This document shows positions 33,791 to 42,866 of a stretch of 64,000 bases of DNA, one piece after another. A model generated the notes under the pieces. That model did no database searches. It saw only the letters and a program-made list of their open reading frames with translations, and was not told the origin of the DNA. The stretch is from an uncultured Clostridia bacterium (GTDB lineage Bacteria; Bacillota; Clostridia; TANB77; CAG-508): the NCBI GenBank assembly GCA_934141445.1, contig CAKPCF010000006.1, forward strand, positions 11,827 through 75,826. Reading direction: 5' to 3'. A program made the position numbers and the translations under genes. Numbering within the stretch: position 1 is the first letter of the stretch; each line of letters begins with the position of its first letter.

Positions 33791-34609
33791 TTATTTATCT
33801 ATCTTTATATATAAATTTTCATTGTTTAACTCATTATTTTTATTTAATAATAAATTTTCGAAAAACATATTCAAATATTCAAAAGTAGGATAAATTCCTT
33901 TAGGAATATTTCCATAATTACTTCTTACCAATGCATTTCTAAAATATAAACTGTGTTCTTTAAACATATCATTGTTTACATTAAAGCCCATATTATTAAG
34001 ATACTTTTCAATAAATACTGCTGTTGTTCTCGTATTTCCTTCACCAAATGGATGGACTTGCCAAATACTTGATGTAAACTTTGCAATATGCATTATTAGT
34101 TCATTATTATTTAATTTTGAATAATCAAAGTTTTTTTCTTCTTTAAAATCATATTCAAAATAGCTATCAATATCTTGATAATTAACATATTTTACTGTAT
34201 CTCCATATAATATTTCTTCATTTTTTGTAATATTATATTCTCTGTAATTACCTGCAAAGTCATAAATATCTTTAAATAGATATTTATGAATATTTTTTAA
34301 AGTAATTGGACTAAATCCAAAACTTTTATCTTCTAGAATTTGTGCTATTCTAAGTGAAACTATATCGCATTCTCTTTCTTGTTTTACTGTTATATTTTTA
34401 ATATCTCTTGTTTTATAATATTCTCCAATTAAATTTTCAACTTCACTATATTTCAATTCTCCATCAATATTTTTTTTAGCTAATTCTATTAAATATTTAG
34501 ATGGTTCAAGATTATCAACTTTATTTAATCCTATACCTGTATCCCAATATTCCTTTTTTTTAATTGAATCTGTTATTTCATGTTCAATAATATAGTTTTC
34601 TTCATTCAT
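33791..34609 (-). CDS. Fic domain protein, probable AMP-transferase
   Basis: Fic proteins transfer AMP or another nucleotide part to hydroxyl groups of target proteins. The core motif HPFGEGNTRTTAVFI (about residues 185-199) has the catalytic His and the phosphate-binding G-N-x-R. The beta-hairpin flap for target binding may be around NITKNEEILYGD. ATG 34609 has AAAGGAA about 13 nt upstream. An N-terminal segment (EPSKYLIELAKKNIDGELKY) precedes the domain; no clear (S/T)xxxE(G/N) inhibitory helix is visible, so regulation is unknown. No separate antitoxin gene is evident. It lies between ftsA and the ABC exporter, inside the division cluster. Confidence 0.85.
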   Translation of the reverse strand: MNEENYIIEHEITDSIKKKEYWDTGIGLNKVDNLEPSKYLIELAKKNIDGELKYSEVENLIGEYYKTRDIKNITVKQERECDIVSLRIAQILEDKSFGFSPITLKNIHKYLFKDIYDFAGNYREYNITKNEEILYGDTVKYVNYQDIDSYFEYDFKEEKNFDYSKLNNNELIMHIAKFTSSIWQVHPFGEGNTRTTAVFIEKYLNNMGFNVNNDMFKEHSLYFRNALVRSNYGNIPKGIYPTFEYLNMFFENLLLNKNNELNNENLYIKIDK

Positions 34610-34671
34610 TATATGACTTGTTCCTTTCGATTTTTATTTACACCATTAGTAATGTAATTTTCTTCCTAAAA

Positions 34672-36279
34672 CTAGATTTCAACTATTTTGATAAGCTCTT
34701 TCATCATATGTTCTTCAAAAACATAATGCCTATTACATAATTCTGTAATTTTAGGTCTGTGTGTAATTATTACATAAGTTTTGTTGTTTAAATATTTTTT
34801 TATCATGCTTATCATTTTTTCTTCAGACACTACATCTAAATTCGAGGTTGGCTCATCAAAAAAATATAATTCTTTATCTATTAATATTCCTCTAATTAAA
34901 TTTAATCTTTGCTTTTGACCTGCTGATAATTTTATTCCTTTTTCTCCAACCATTGTTTCAAGTCCATTTGGCAATTCTTTATACCAATTCATTAAACCTG
35001 CTTCATCAAGTAACTGAATTATTTTTTCTTCTGGAATCTCTTTTCCCAAACATAAATTATCTCTTATGCTTAAATCAAACAATTCAACTTCTTGAGATAC
35101 AAATACTAAATCCATTCGGCAATCTTTTTTTAATTTATTATCAACTAATAACTCTCCCTTTTCTAATGGATATAATCCTGCTAGTATATTCATTGTTGTC
35201 GTCTTGCCTTGTCCTGATTCACCTTCAATACTAATCTTATCCCCTTTGTTTAATATAAACTCTGGTATTTTTATTTTGGTTGAATCTTTTGTATATGAAA
35301 ATATAACATTTTTCAATTTAATATTTTCAAAACTATCTAATAACCTTATTTCCTTATTATCTTTAAAATACTCATCTAATTGTTTTTTTGATGTTTTATA
35401 TCTTTCTGTTATATCTATTAGCCTAACTAGACTGTTCAAATTTGAATATAATTTTCCAATTGCTGATAAATAAAATAATAAATATGGTAATCCATCTTCT
35501 CCATTTGATACCATAATAATTGTACTAATAATTACTACTAAATATAAAACATCCATTAGCCCCGTAAATATACCATTTGCATTTGACCTTTTTCTTTCAT
35601 TTATTTTTGTTACTTTTAAATATTCTTCTGCATTTTCTGTTATTTTATCATTGCAAAATTTAGATATATTTAATTTTCTTATAGCAATTATATTTTGTAT
35701 AAAATCAATAAAAGTTGCATTATATTTTGACTCTGCTTCGTTTACTTTCTTTTGAAATTTTTGTTTATTTTTTATCATCATATATTTTAAATAAACAGCT
35801 AGTGCTGATATAAAAATACATATCATACCTGTCATAATAGATTGTTTACAAACCATAATCAAAATAGAAGTTCCACCTATAATTAAAGGAATAACACTTA
35901 TTTCAAATTGCCATGTCATTTCAAAAAAGTAAAATGATAAATTTGTTATTAGTTTATGTATATATCCTGTATGTGTATTTGAAATTTGCTCCATTGTCAT
36001 AGATTGTAATTTATTAAAATAATGTTTTTGTATTTTTGCTTGAGTTTTTTGATTATTAATATTATCTATATATGATGCTATTTTTCCTGAAATAAGCATA
36101 ATTATATGTGTAATGACAATACACACAGCCAATCTAATTAACTTATCTAATGTCAAAGGACTCGTTCCAAAATACGACAAAACAAATGCTTCACCATAAT
36201 CTGCTATTGAATACAATGTATTAAAAATTATGGAATATATAAATAATCTCTTTGGAACAATTTTTATTAACTCTTTCAT
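34672..36279 (-). CDS. ABC transporter, fused membrane and ATPase domains
   Basis: Half-transporter of the exporter type, to work as a dimer. Five or six membrane segments occupy residues 1-300. The ATPase domain follows from about 315: Walker A GESGQGKTTTMN (about 353), Q-loop FVSQEVELFD, signature KLSAGQKQRLNLIRG (LSAGQ instead of LSGGQ), Walker B ELYFFDEPTSNLD and H-loop VIITHRP. Related to bacteriocin, peptide or lipid exporters; substrate not determinable. GGGAGA precedes the ATG. Co-directional with the Fic gene 63 nt downstream. The last residues MKELIKIV echo the N-terminus, but with different codons. Confidence 0.85.
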   Translation of the reverse strand: MKELIKIVPKRLFIYSIIFNTLYSIADYGEAFVLSYFGTSPLTLDKLIRLAVCIVITHIIMLISGKIASYIDNINNQKTQAKIQKHYFNKLQSMTMEQISNTHTGYIHKLITNLSFYFFEMTWQFEISVIPLIIGGTSILIMVCKQSIMTGMICIFISALAVYLKYMMIKNKQKFQKKVNEAESKYNATFIDFIQNIIAIRKLNISKFCNDKITENAEEYLKVTKINERKRSNANGIFTGLMDVLYLVVIISTIIMVSNGEDGLPYLLFYLSAIGKLYSNLNSLVRLIDITERYKTSKKQLDEYFKDNKEIRLLDSFENIKLKNVIFSYTKDSTKIKIPEFILNKGDKISIEGESGQGKTTTMNILAGLYPLEKGELLVDNKLKKDCRMDLVFVSQEVELFDLSIRDNLCLGKEIPEEKIIQLLDEAGLMNWYKELPNGLETMVGEKGIKLSAGQKQRLNLIRGILIDKELYFFDEPTSNLDVVSEEKMISMIKKYLNNKTYVIITHRPKITELCNRHYVFEEHMMKELIKIVEI

Positions 36280-36446
36280 TATCTTTCTCCCTTTGTTTTA
36301 TATACCTCCAACAAATCTTTTCATCCAAATTAACAGTAGAATTTGTATATTTCTTTAATTCTTGCATAATTCACAATCACTTTTCTTATCTTTTGTTTTC
36401 ATTTCCTTCAGTTACATTTTAGCATATTAAATATAAAAAAACAACG

Positions 36447-36477
36447 AAAAAAGATGCCTAGTTATAATTTAGGCATC
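36447..36477 (-). terminator. Terminator of the murA-to-36525 transcription unit
   Basis: GATGCCTA (36453-36460) pairs with TAGGCATC (36470-36477); six T follow on the minus strand. The rest of 36280-36524 shows no gene. Confidence 0.82.
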
Positions 36478-36524
36478 ATCTACAAATTTGTATCATTTAT
36501 CAACAAATATACTACATTTATCTA

Positions 36525-37202
36525 TTATTGATTGTTTTCTACTTCAAAGTTTGATTTATCCGGTTGAACAAAAATACTGTCATCTACATTATCAAATTCG
36601 TAATACATTTCTGTAAATTCTACATCTTTGTCCTTTTCATCAGCTGATTTATAGCTAACATATATAACTAAGCCAGTTTCTTTTTCAACTAAACAATCTA
36701 TAACATTTTCATAGTCATTTCCAAGAGTTTTTCCAGATATTCTATATACTTCTTTTCCATTATATTTTTCTGTTTTCAAGCTATTTGAAACTGCTAATTT
36801 AAATTTATCTCCAAAAGATAAATCTTTTAAGTAACTTATTATTTCTACATTTGTTTCATCTTTAAAATCTTCATTAACAATATTAGTTGTTTTGCTATCA
36901 CTATAAATTGTTATGTAATTAACTTTTTGAGTATCATTTTTATATACCTTACTCAAAAGCCCTTTATTTATATCAGAACTATAATATGCAATTAAGCTGT
37001 TGTTTCCTTTTTTATATTCATCTCTTGTAGTTTTCAAACCATTTGCTTGATGTACAAAACTATATATATGATAATTATCCTTATTTGCATACTCTTCAAA
37101 TTTCTTTTCTAAAGATTGAATAATTACATAATTTTTAATTCCTAAGGTTAATAAAATTGCTAAAATCAATAATACTACACCAAATATAATTTTCTTTTTC
37201 AT
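36525..37202 (-). CDS. Membrane-anchored LolA-like protein, paralogue 2
   Basis: A 225-residue protein with an N-terminal anchor (KKKIIFGVVLLILAILLTLG) and an outer domain with KTEKYNGKEVYRISGKTLG and CLVEKETGLVIYVSYKS, the strand pattern of LolA/LppX-like lipoprotein-binding folds. Closely similar in plan to the next gene (KSEKYNGKECYAISYK there), from which it is separated by 17 nt, so they are tandem duplicates. Ribosome site GGGGGATAACTA is identical in both. Function unknown. Confidence 0.7.
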   Translation of the reverse strand: MKKKIIFGVVLLILAILLTLGIKNYVIIQSLEKKFEEYANKDNYHIYSFVHQANGLKTTRDEYKKGNNSLIAYYSSDINKGLLSKVYKNDTQKVNYITIYSDSKTTNIVNEDFKDETNVEIISYLKDLSFGDKFKLAVSNSLKTEKYNGKEVYRISGKTLGNDYENVIDCLVEKETGLVIYVSYKSADEKDKDVEFTEMYYEFDNVDDSIFVQPDKSNFEVENNQ

Positions 37203-37219
37203 TAGTTATCCCCCTACTC

Positions 37220-37879
37220 TTAATTTATACTAGTATATTCATTTAATAAATTTTCTTTATTATAATTATTTTCGTTTTGAATATTAAAATTCCATTCATA
37301 AACAATTGAATCTTCATTATCAACTTTTTCAGCCACTTTAACCAATTCTTTTTTATCTATATAAAGTGTTAATATGTAACCATCTGCATTTTTATACGAA
37401 ATTGCATAACATTCTTTTCCATTATACTTTTCAGATTTTACTTTCATTTTTAAAGCTAATTTAAATTGATAAATATAGCTTTGCTCGTTTTCTCCATTTT
37501 CATTAAAAGCATATTTAAAATTTTGAAAAATGCTATCTTCAAATTGATTATCAATATCTTCTATCCTTGATAATTTTAAATATTCTTTTGTATCATTGTT
37601 AAAAGAATATCCTTCTATGTCACTATATTTAGCCATTTTTATTCCAGTACTATCTTCTATAAATTTCATTTTATTCACACTAGTATATCTTGTAAAATCA
37701 TTATCATTAACTAATGTATTATTATATTTTATTGTACAAGAATAGTTATCAAGACTACTGATTTTAGTTAAATTATTTTCAATTTTATGAATAGTATAAA
37801 ATTTGTTAAACCAATATAACAATAGGATTATTAGAATTATACAAATTGCTATTATTATATATTTAATACTTTTCTTCAT
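37220..37879 (-). CDS. Membrane-anchored LolA-like protein, paralogue 1
   Basis: A 219-residue protein with anchor helix (KYIIIAICIILIILLLYWFN) and outer domain including VKSEKYNGKECYAISYKNAD and ILTLYIDKKELVKVAEKV. Tandem duplicate of the downstream gene, and like the proteins at 18785 and 3721. It lies between sbp and the terminator at 36447, so it is probably the tail of the division operon. GGGGGATAACTA precedes the ATG. Function unknown; a wall or membrane stress role is only a guess. Confidence 0.7.
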   Translation of the reverse strand: MKKSIKYIIIAICIILIILLLYWFNKFYTIHKIENNLTKISSLDNYSCTIKYNNTLVNDNDFTRYTSVNKMKFIEDSTGIKMAKYSDIEGYSFNNDTKEYLKLSRIEDIDNQFEDSIFQNFKYAFNENGENEQSYIYQFKLALKMKVKSEKYNGKECYAISYKNADGYILTLYIDKKELVKVAEKVDNEDSIVYEWNFNIQNENNYNKENLLNEYTSIN

Positions 37880-37902
37880 TAGTTATCCCCCTATTATATT
37901 GA

Positions 37903-38286
37903 TTATTTTTCTTCACTTTTTTTCTTATTAGCCATTTCAGTAACTTTTTTTGACCATTTATCTACATAGTATCTTCTTATTATAGCTAAATTTGTGAACA
38001 TTCTGCCAACAAAAACTATAATTGCAGCTAAATATATATCTACATTTAATCTGTTGCCAAGATATGTCAAAAGCATTGATAAAATTGCGTTTCCAAAAAA
38101 TCCTGTTAAAAATATTTTCAAATCAAAATTTCCTTTTACTACTGATGAAATTCCACCAAAAACTGTATCTAAAGCTGCAATAATTGCAATTGCTAAATAA
38201 CTAGAATATGTATATGGTATAATTGGTGCATTCAATCCTATTATAGCTCCAATTACACAACCTAATATAATTGATATATATAGCAT
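37903..38286 (-). CDS. sbp: Small basic membrane protein Sbp (DUF1290)
   Basis: A 127-residue protein with four hydrophobic segments and a basic tail (KWSKKVTEMANKKKSEEK). The ALDTVFGGISSVVKGNFD segment (about 38-55) and FVGRMFTNLAIIRRY (about 92-106) are the conserved core of the DUF1290/Sbp family, found between ylxX/ylxW and ftsA in Bacillus. Function is not established. Follows the DUF881 pair, as expected. Confidence 0.9.
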   Translation of the reverse strand: MLYISIILGCVIGAIIGLNAPIIPYTYSSYLAIAIIAALDTVFGGISSVVKGNFDLKIFLTGFFGNAILSMLLTYLGNRLNVDIYLAAIIVFVGRMFTNLAIIRRYYVDKWSKKVTEMANKKKSEEK

Positions 38287-38347
38287 ACCTACCTTTTTCC
38301 TTTCTATTTTTTTCTTAATTTTTCTCTTTCAATTTATATTTTCTTAC

Positions 38348-39052
38348 TTATTTTTTGCTATCTGTAGCATTTTTAAGTGACATTGTTCCAGTAAATTTTT
38401 TTATAAGAATATTATTATCAACTGTATAACTAATAGCAACTTCTTTTGCTTTAATTTCATCTACATATCCACCTTTAATTGATATCGCACTTTCTAGATA
38501 TTTTTTATCTCCTATTGCTTTTATCGTAAAGGGTGCTACAACTCTTTTTCCATTTACTATTACAAATCTTGTATCTACATTAGCAATTTCTGTTGTTGAA
38601 ACAACTCTTTCATCATTTATTGAAATTGCCTCTGCTCCTGCTAGTCTTAACTCATTAACTAATAATAAAATATCTGAACTTTGAACTTGTTTATAATCTG
38701 TATCATCTAAAGTAATTGTTAATCCTTCACCTTTTACATCTGTATATCCTAAATATTTTTCAGTTTCTGCAAGTTCTTCAGATAATAGTTCTGAATTTTT
38801 TTGATTATTTTCTATATCATTACGATAGTTTGAAATTTTATCTTCTGTTTCTTGTAATTTTGTTGCGATTTCATCATATTTTGATTTCCAGCTAGAAAGT
38901 TCTGTTCTAAGCTCTGCTTCTCTCATTGTCTCAATAGCTGTTATGTCTGTTTCTTTTACAGTTTTAAATTGAATTAACAATACTGTTGTTAATATTAAGG
39001 CAGTTGCACCAATTGAAACAATCATTATGTTTCTTCCTTTTTTCCTTTTCAA
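38348..39052 (-). CDS. DUF881 protein (YlxX/YlxW family), second copy
   Basis: A membrane-anchored protein with a coiled coil (ELRTELSSWKSKYDEIATKL, about 45-65) and the DUF881 domain (GLTITLDDTDYKQVQSSDIL, LVNELRLAGAEAISINDER, RFVIVNGKRVVAPFTIKAIG). Paralogue of the upstream gene; Bacillus has the same pair (ylxW, ylxX) in the division cluster. TTG at 39052 is chosen because AGAGGTG lies 6 nt upstream; a GTG further upstream overlaps it. Function unknown, division-linked by context. Confidence 0.87.
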   Translation of the reverse strand: MKRKKGRNIMIVSIGATALILTTVLLIQFKTVKETDITAIETMREAELRTELSSWKSKYDEIATKLQETEDKISNYRNDIENNQKNSELLSEELAETEKYLGYTDVKGEGLTITLDDTDYKQVQSSDILLLVNELRLAGAEAISINDERVVSTTEIANVDTRFVIVNGKRVVAPFTIKAIGDKKYLESAISIKGGYVDEIKAKEVAISYTVDNNILIKKFTGTMSLKNATDSKK

Positions 39053-39063
39053 ACTATTCACCT

Positions 39064-39777
39064 CTATTCTGCTGTTTTAGCATATTCAAATTTGTACAAT
39101 CCATTATACTTTGGTACATCAATTGAATCTACTTTTTCTATTTTAACGCTTACACCATCTTGTTTCATTTTATTAAAATAACTATCTGGCATTGTAATTT
39201 GTCCATAAAGTTTCTCTGGACTTCCTATCGCATTTATAATAAATGGAGAGCCTACTTTTTCACCATTTATCATAGTTGTATTTCCAACACAAGTAATTGC
39301 TGTTGTATTTACAATTCTTTGTCCATTTATAGAAATTGCTTCTGCTCCTGCATTTTTTAGAGAATTTACTAAAGAAATTAAATCTCCATCATGAACAATA
39401 TAAGCTGAAGCTAATCCTTTGGCTGATGAATAATCTCCATCTTCTGCTTTAATTACAACTCCACTTCCTGTTAAATCAGTATATCCTAATAATCTATTAT
39501 TTTCTTCTAGTTGTTCTGTTACTTGAGAAGAATTTTCATCTGAATTTGAAATTTGTTTTCTAAGCTTTTCTAGTTCTGCTTCTTTATATTCTAATTTTTC
39601 TTCTGCATTATCATAATTTTCTTTCCACTTTAAAACGCTATCTCTAAGCTCATTTTCAGCTTGTGTTCTTGCAACACTTGTAATACTTGTATCTACGGTT
39701 TTTACTTGAATACAAATACATGCTGTTAAAACTAAACAAACTGTTCCTAATGCAATAGAAATTTCTCTTTTTTTCAA
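39064..39777 (-). CDS. DUF881 protein (YlxX/YlxW family), first copy
   Basis: A 237-residue protein: N-terminal helix (ISIALGTVCLVLTACICIQV), coiled coil (YDNAEEKLEYKEAELEKLRK, about 56-75), and DUF881 domain (GSGVVIKAEDGDYSSAKGLA, LVNSLKNAGAEAISINGQRI, GEKVGSPFIINAIG). Start is TTG at 39777, with AGGAGG 8-9 nt upstream. Downstream of divIB and 11 nt before the second copy's start. Predicted to sit in the membrane with the domain outside. Role in division inferred only from conserved gene order. Confidence 0.87.
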   Translation of the reverse strand: MKKREISIALGTVCLVLTACICIQVKTVDTSITSVARTQAENELRDSVLKWKENYDNAEEKLEYKEAELEKLRKQISNSDENSSQVTEQLEENNRLLGYTDLTGSGVVIKAEDGDYSSAKGLASAYIVHDGDLISLVNSLKNAGAEAISINGQRIVNTTAITCVGNTTMINGEKVGSPFIINAIGSPEKLYGQITMPDSYFNKMKQDGVSVKIEKVDSIDVPKYNGLYKFEYAKTAE

Positions 39778-39822
39778 ATTTAATTCCTCCTTTTCAACTT
39801 TATGCTCTTACATATTGTTTTT

Positions 39823-40734
39823 TTATTCTGGTCTAAAATATGCTCTACTTGTATTTAAATTCATATCTATATATGCTGTTCCTGCATTTTCTTTTTCTTG
39901 TTCTATAATTGTTTTTAAATGTAACATCCTTGTATTAAGATTAGAACAATCACCTAAATATGCTTTTTTATTTTCTGATGCTAGTTCAACCATATATTCT
40001 TTATCATCTGAAATATCCACTTTTGAAATTAAACTACCAATTCCATTTGAATTTGCTGTTTCTACTATTTTAATTACCATTTCTAGCTTCTTCAAATCGT
40101 CTACTTCTAGCCTGTCCCCAGCTTTCACATTACTTAAATCTGTTTTAAAACCTGTTATAATTGGCAAATCTAATTTTTCTGTTGAAATTTCTAACATATA
40201 TCCCTGATTATTGATATATATATAACTGTCTGCAAACTGCAACATATATTTTCTTGTTCTCTCTTTTACTTTTATTCCTAAAGTATTTGGTAATTTTCTT
40301 GAAATCTCAACACTTTCAATATAAGCATTTTTCTTTATATTGGCAATCACTACATTTTTTCTTAATTTAAAAATATTCTGTTCACTATCTATATTAGCTA
40401 AACTAGTTATTTCTTCTTTACTTACAATATCGTTATTCTCAACATTTATTTCTTTTATATTGAATATGCTTGAAAACATTACTAGGACTAAAGCAATTAT
40501 AATTAAAACAAATACAAATAATATCTTAAGTCTTTTTAATCTTGCTGTTCTTTGATAACCTTCAAAACTTCTAATATTATTTTTTTTATGTACCTTTTTG
40601 TTATTTTCCTTATTTGTTTTTTTTACATTAGGGGCTTTTTGAGCCCCTTTTTGCTTTTTTTTTCTTTTAGAAGTAGTATTTGATTTTTGTTGAATTCCAA
40701 TAATTATTTCTTCATCTTCAAATCCTTTTTTCAA
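39823..40734 (-). CDS. divIB: Cell division protein DivIB/FtsQ
   Basis: Membrane protein of the divisome, bound to FtsL/DivIC. Residues 1-65 are a basic, Lys/Asn-rich cytoplasmic part, followed by one membrane helix (ILFVFVLIIIALVLVMFSSI, about 70-89). The POTRA domain begins FNIKEINVENNDIVSKEEIT and continues ESVEISRKLPNTLGIKVKER (about 135-154). Start is TTG at 40734 after AGAGGT; it begins only 2 nt after the murA stop, so translation is coupled. 303 residues is normal. Confidence 0.92.
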   Translation of the reverse strand: MKKGFEDEEIIIGIQQKSNTTSKRKKKQKGAQKAPNVKKTNKENNKKVHKKNNIRSFEGYQRTARLKRLKILFVFVLIIIALVLVMFSSIFNIKEINVENNDIVSKEEITSLANIDSEQNIFKLRKNVVIANIKKNAYIESVEISRKLPNTLGIKVKERTRKYMLQFADSYIYINNQGYMLEISTEKLDLPIITGFKTDLSNVKAGDRLEVDDLKKLEMVIKIVETANSNGIGSLISKVDISDDKEYMVELASENKKAYLGDCSNLNTRMLHLKTIIEQEKENAGTAYIDMNLNTSRAYFRPE

Positions 40735-40736
40735 AT

Positions 40737-41991
40737 TTATACCTCTTTCCTCTCAATATTAGCTCCTAAACTATTCAATTTCAAATCTATATTTTCATAT
40801 CCTCTTAAGATATATTCCGTTTTTTCTACTTTAGTAGTACCTTTCGCAACTAAACCTGCTAAAACTAATGCAATTCCACCTCTTAAATCAGTACTTTGTA
40901 CTTCTGCTCCGTGCAATTTCCTAACACCCTTAATTATAATTGTTGTTCCCTCTTGATTTACTTTTGCTCCCATTCTTTTTAATTCCTGAACGAATTTGAA
41001 TCTATTTTCAAAAATATTTTCTGTAACTACTGATGTTCCTTTGGAAATCGTAAGCATTGTAGAAAAAATTGGTTGTAAATCAGTTGGAAAACCGTGGATA
41101 TGGTAATGTTTTTATATCCGTTGCTTTCAATTTCATTGGTGCTTGTATATTGATTGAACTCTTTTCAGTCTTTATCTTACATCCTGCTTCTGTTAGTTTA
41201 TAAAGTAATGGACTTATGTGTTCTGGAACCACATCTTCCAAAGTAACATTTCCACCTGTCATAGCTGTAGCTATAAGAATAGTACCTGCCTCAATTCTAT
41301 CTGGCATAATTTTATATGAAACTTCTTTTAAGCTTTCAACACCTACAATTTTAATTAAATTTGTTCCAGCTCCATATATTTTAGCTCCCATTTTATTTAA
41401 AAATTGAGCTAAGTCAACTATCTCTGGCTCCATTGCTGCATTTTCTATTTTAATTTCATGATTTCCCAATACAGATGCTAATATTATATTTTCTGTTGCA
41501 CCAACACTTGGAAAATCCAAATGTATTTCACTGCTTTCTATTCTATCACACTTACACTCTATAAAGCTAGTAGTTTCATCAATTTTTATGCCAATTTTTT
41601 GAAACGCTTTTAAGTGTAAATCAATAGGTCTACTGCCTATATCACAGCCACCTGGATATGAAAATTTTGCTTCATGAAATCTAGCAATCATTGCACCTGC
41701 CAAAATTACTGATGAACGCAATTTTCTCATCAAATTATCTGGAATCTGTTTTTCTTTTAAATTCTTAGAATTTATTAAAACTCTTCCTTTTTCTCTTTTT
41801 ATTTTACAACCTAAAAATTCTAGAATTTCAAGTGTTGTTCTTACATCTTCTATATCTGGTAAATTATATAATTTTGTTGTTTTTCCATTGATTATACTTG
41901 CAGCTAAAATTGGTAAACTTGCATTTTTAGAACCTGAAACTTTTACATTACCTTTTAACTGCTTTCCACCTTTGATTATGTAATAATACAT
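40737..41991 (-). CDS. murA: MurA, UDP-GlcNAc enolpyruvyl transferase, frame changes at a CGG codon
   Basis: First committed step of peptidoglycan synthesis: adds enolpyruvate from PEP to UDP-GlcNAc. Frame 1 starts at ATG 41991 (GGGAGG upstream) with VSGSKNASLPILAASI, PGGCDIGSRPIDLHLKAFQK (the usual catalytic Cys is here Asp or the GCDIG Cys) and PDRIEAGTILIATAMTGGNV, then reaches LPYP CGG and stops four codons on. The +1 frame continues GFPTDLQPIFSTMLTISKGT and GMGA-type C-terminal motifs (DLRGGIALVLAGLVAKGTT). PYPGFPTDLQ is invariant in MurA. Skipping the C gives 417 residues. MurA is needed for growth; I see no second copy in the window. Confidence 0.92.
41092..41094 (-). other. CGG codon at frame-change site 4 (murA)
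   Basis: Coding-strand context CCA TAT CCA CGG TTT TCC AAC TGA. Dropping the C gives CCA GGT TTT CCA ACT GAT, i.e. PGFPTD, the conserved MurA segment. Frame 1 stop follows four codons later. Confidence 0.75.
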
Positions 41992-42072
41992 TTTATTCAC
42001 CCTCCCATAATAATTATGTTACATATTATGAGAATTTTACATAAAGTGTGAACTTTTTGTTTAATACTATAT

Positions 42073-42852
42073 TTAAATTTTTTCTTTTACATAATTATTC
42101 ATATATTGACGTATTCTTTCAAAAATTTCTTTATCTTCAACAACAATCTTTTCTATTAAGTCGATTGTTTTATTTACATATTCCTTATTTTTAATTATTT
42201 CAAAACTTTTTGAATAATTTATATCAAATAAAAATGTTAATGTATTTAAATACCAGTCCAAAAAATATTTTTGATATTTTCTATCAATTTGTTTTCCATT
42301 AAATAAAGCTTCTAAAAATTCTTTAGTTATATCTGGTGTTACTTCATATCCATTATTTTTTCCGATTGTTATTGTATCTTCGCCATTTATAACAAATATT
42401 TCTAGTATATCTAATTTATCTGCATCTCTAATAATCTTACAAAATATTTTTTCTTTTTCAGATAATTCATCTGGAATTTTAAATTTATTGTGATATTCAA
42501 TTGCATTTTTTATAATTTTATCATATTCTCTAGTATCTGGTATAAAATCGTTTATTTTTTCATCCTCAAATAATACTTTTACACCCATACTCGCGTGATC
42601 GATTCCTGTTTTTAAATCATTATAGCTGTGTGCAATTCGTTGCTGTTCAAATCTTCCAATATCATGTAATAATCCTATTATAGTTGATAAAGCAATATCT
42701 GTTTCACTTAAATTTAATGACTCTGCAATTATTTTTGAATTTTCTTCGACTCTAAATGTATGTTCAATTTTTCTTTTAATCATTAAATTTTCCGCATCAT
42801 ACAAGTTTGCATATTCCATAAATATTCTTTCTGCATTTTTTATATTTATCAT
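42073..42852 (-). CDS. HD-domain phosphohydrolase
   Basis: A 259-residue soluble metal-dependent hydrolase. The HD pattern is clear: first His in KIEHTFRVEENSKII (about 28), His-Asp in IIGLLHDIGRFEQQ (about 62-75), a later His in GIDHASMGVKVLF, and final Asp in IRDADKLDILEIF (about 143). Probably acts on nucleotides or phosphoesters; substrate unknown. GGGAG precedes ATG 42852. It starts 14 nt after topB, so the two are co-transcribed. Confidence 0.85.
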   Translation of the reverse strand: MINIKNAERIFMEYANLYDAENLMIKRKIEHTFRVEENSKIIAESLNLSETDIALSTIIGLLHDIGRFEQQRIAHSYNDLKTGIDHASMGVKVLFEDEKINDFIPDTREYDKIIKNAIEYHNKFKIPDELSEKEKIFCKIIRDADKLDILEIFVINGEDTITIGKNNGYEVTPDITKEFLEALFNGKQIDRKYQKYFLDWYLNTLTFLFDINYSKSFEIIKNKEYVNKTIDLIEKIVVEDKEIFERIRQYMNNYVKEKI

Positions 42853-42866
42853 ATTATTTACTCCCT

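Noticed and set aside
33791..34609. Fic toxin-antitoxin pair
   Set aside because: No small antitoxin gene sits next to it and no clear inhibitory motif was visible.
34672..36279. Terminal duplication in the ABC transporter (MKELIKIV at both ends)
   Set aside because: The codons differ at several third positions and no longer DNA repeat exists; a chance echo is more likely.
7683..41991. Four broken genes as ordinary pseudogenes or random sequencing indels
   Set aside because: Random indels would not all place a C directly before a Gly GGN codon, and the rest of each gene is intact. Kept as the alternative to be tested with raw reads, not as the leading view.
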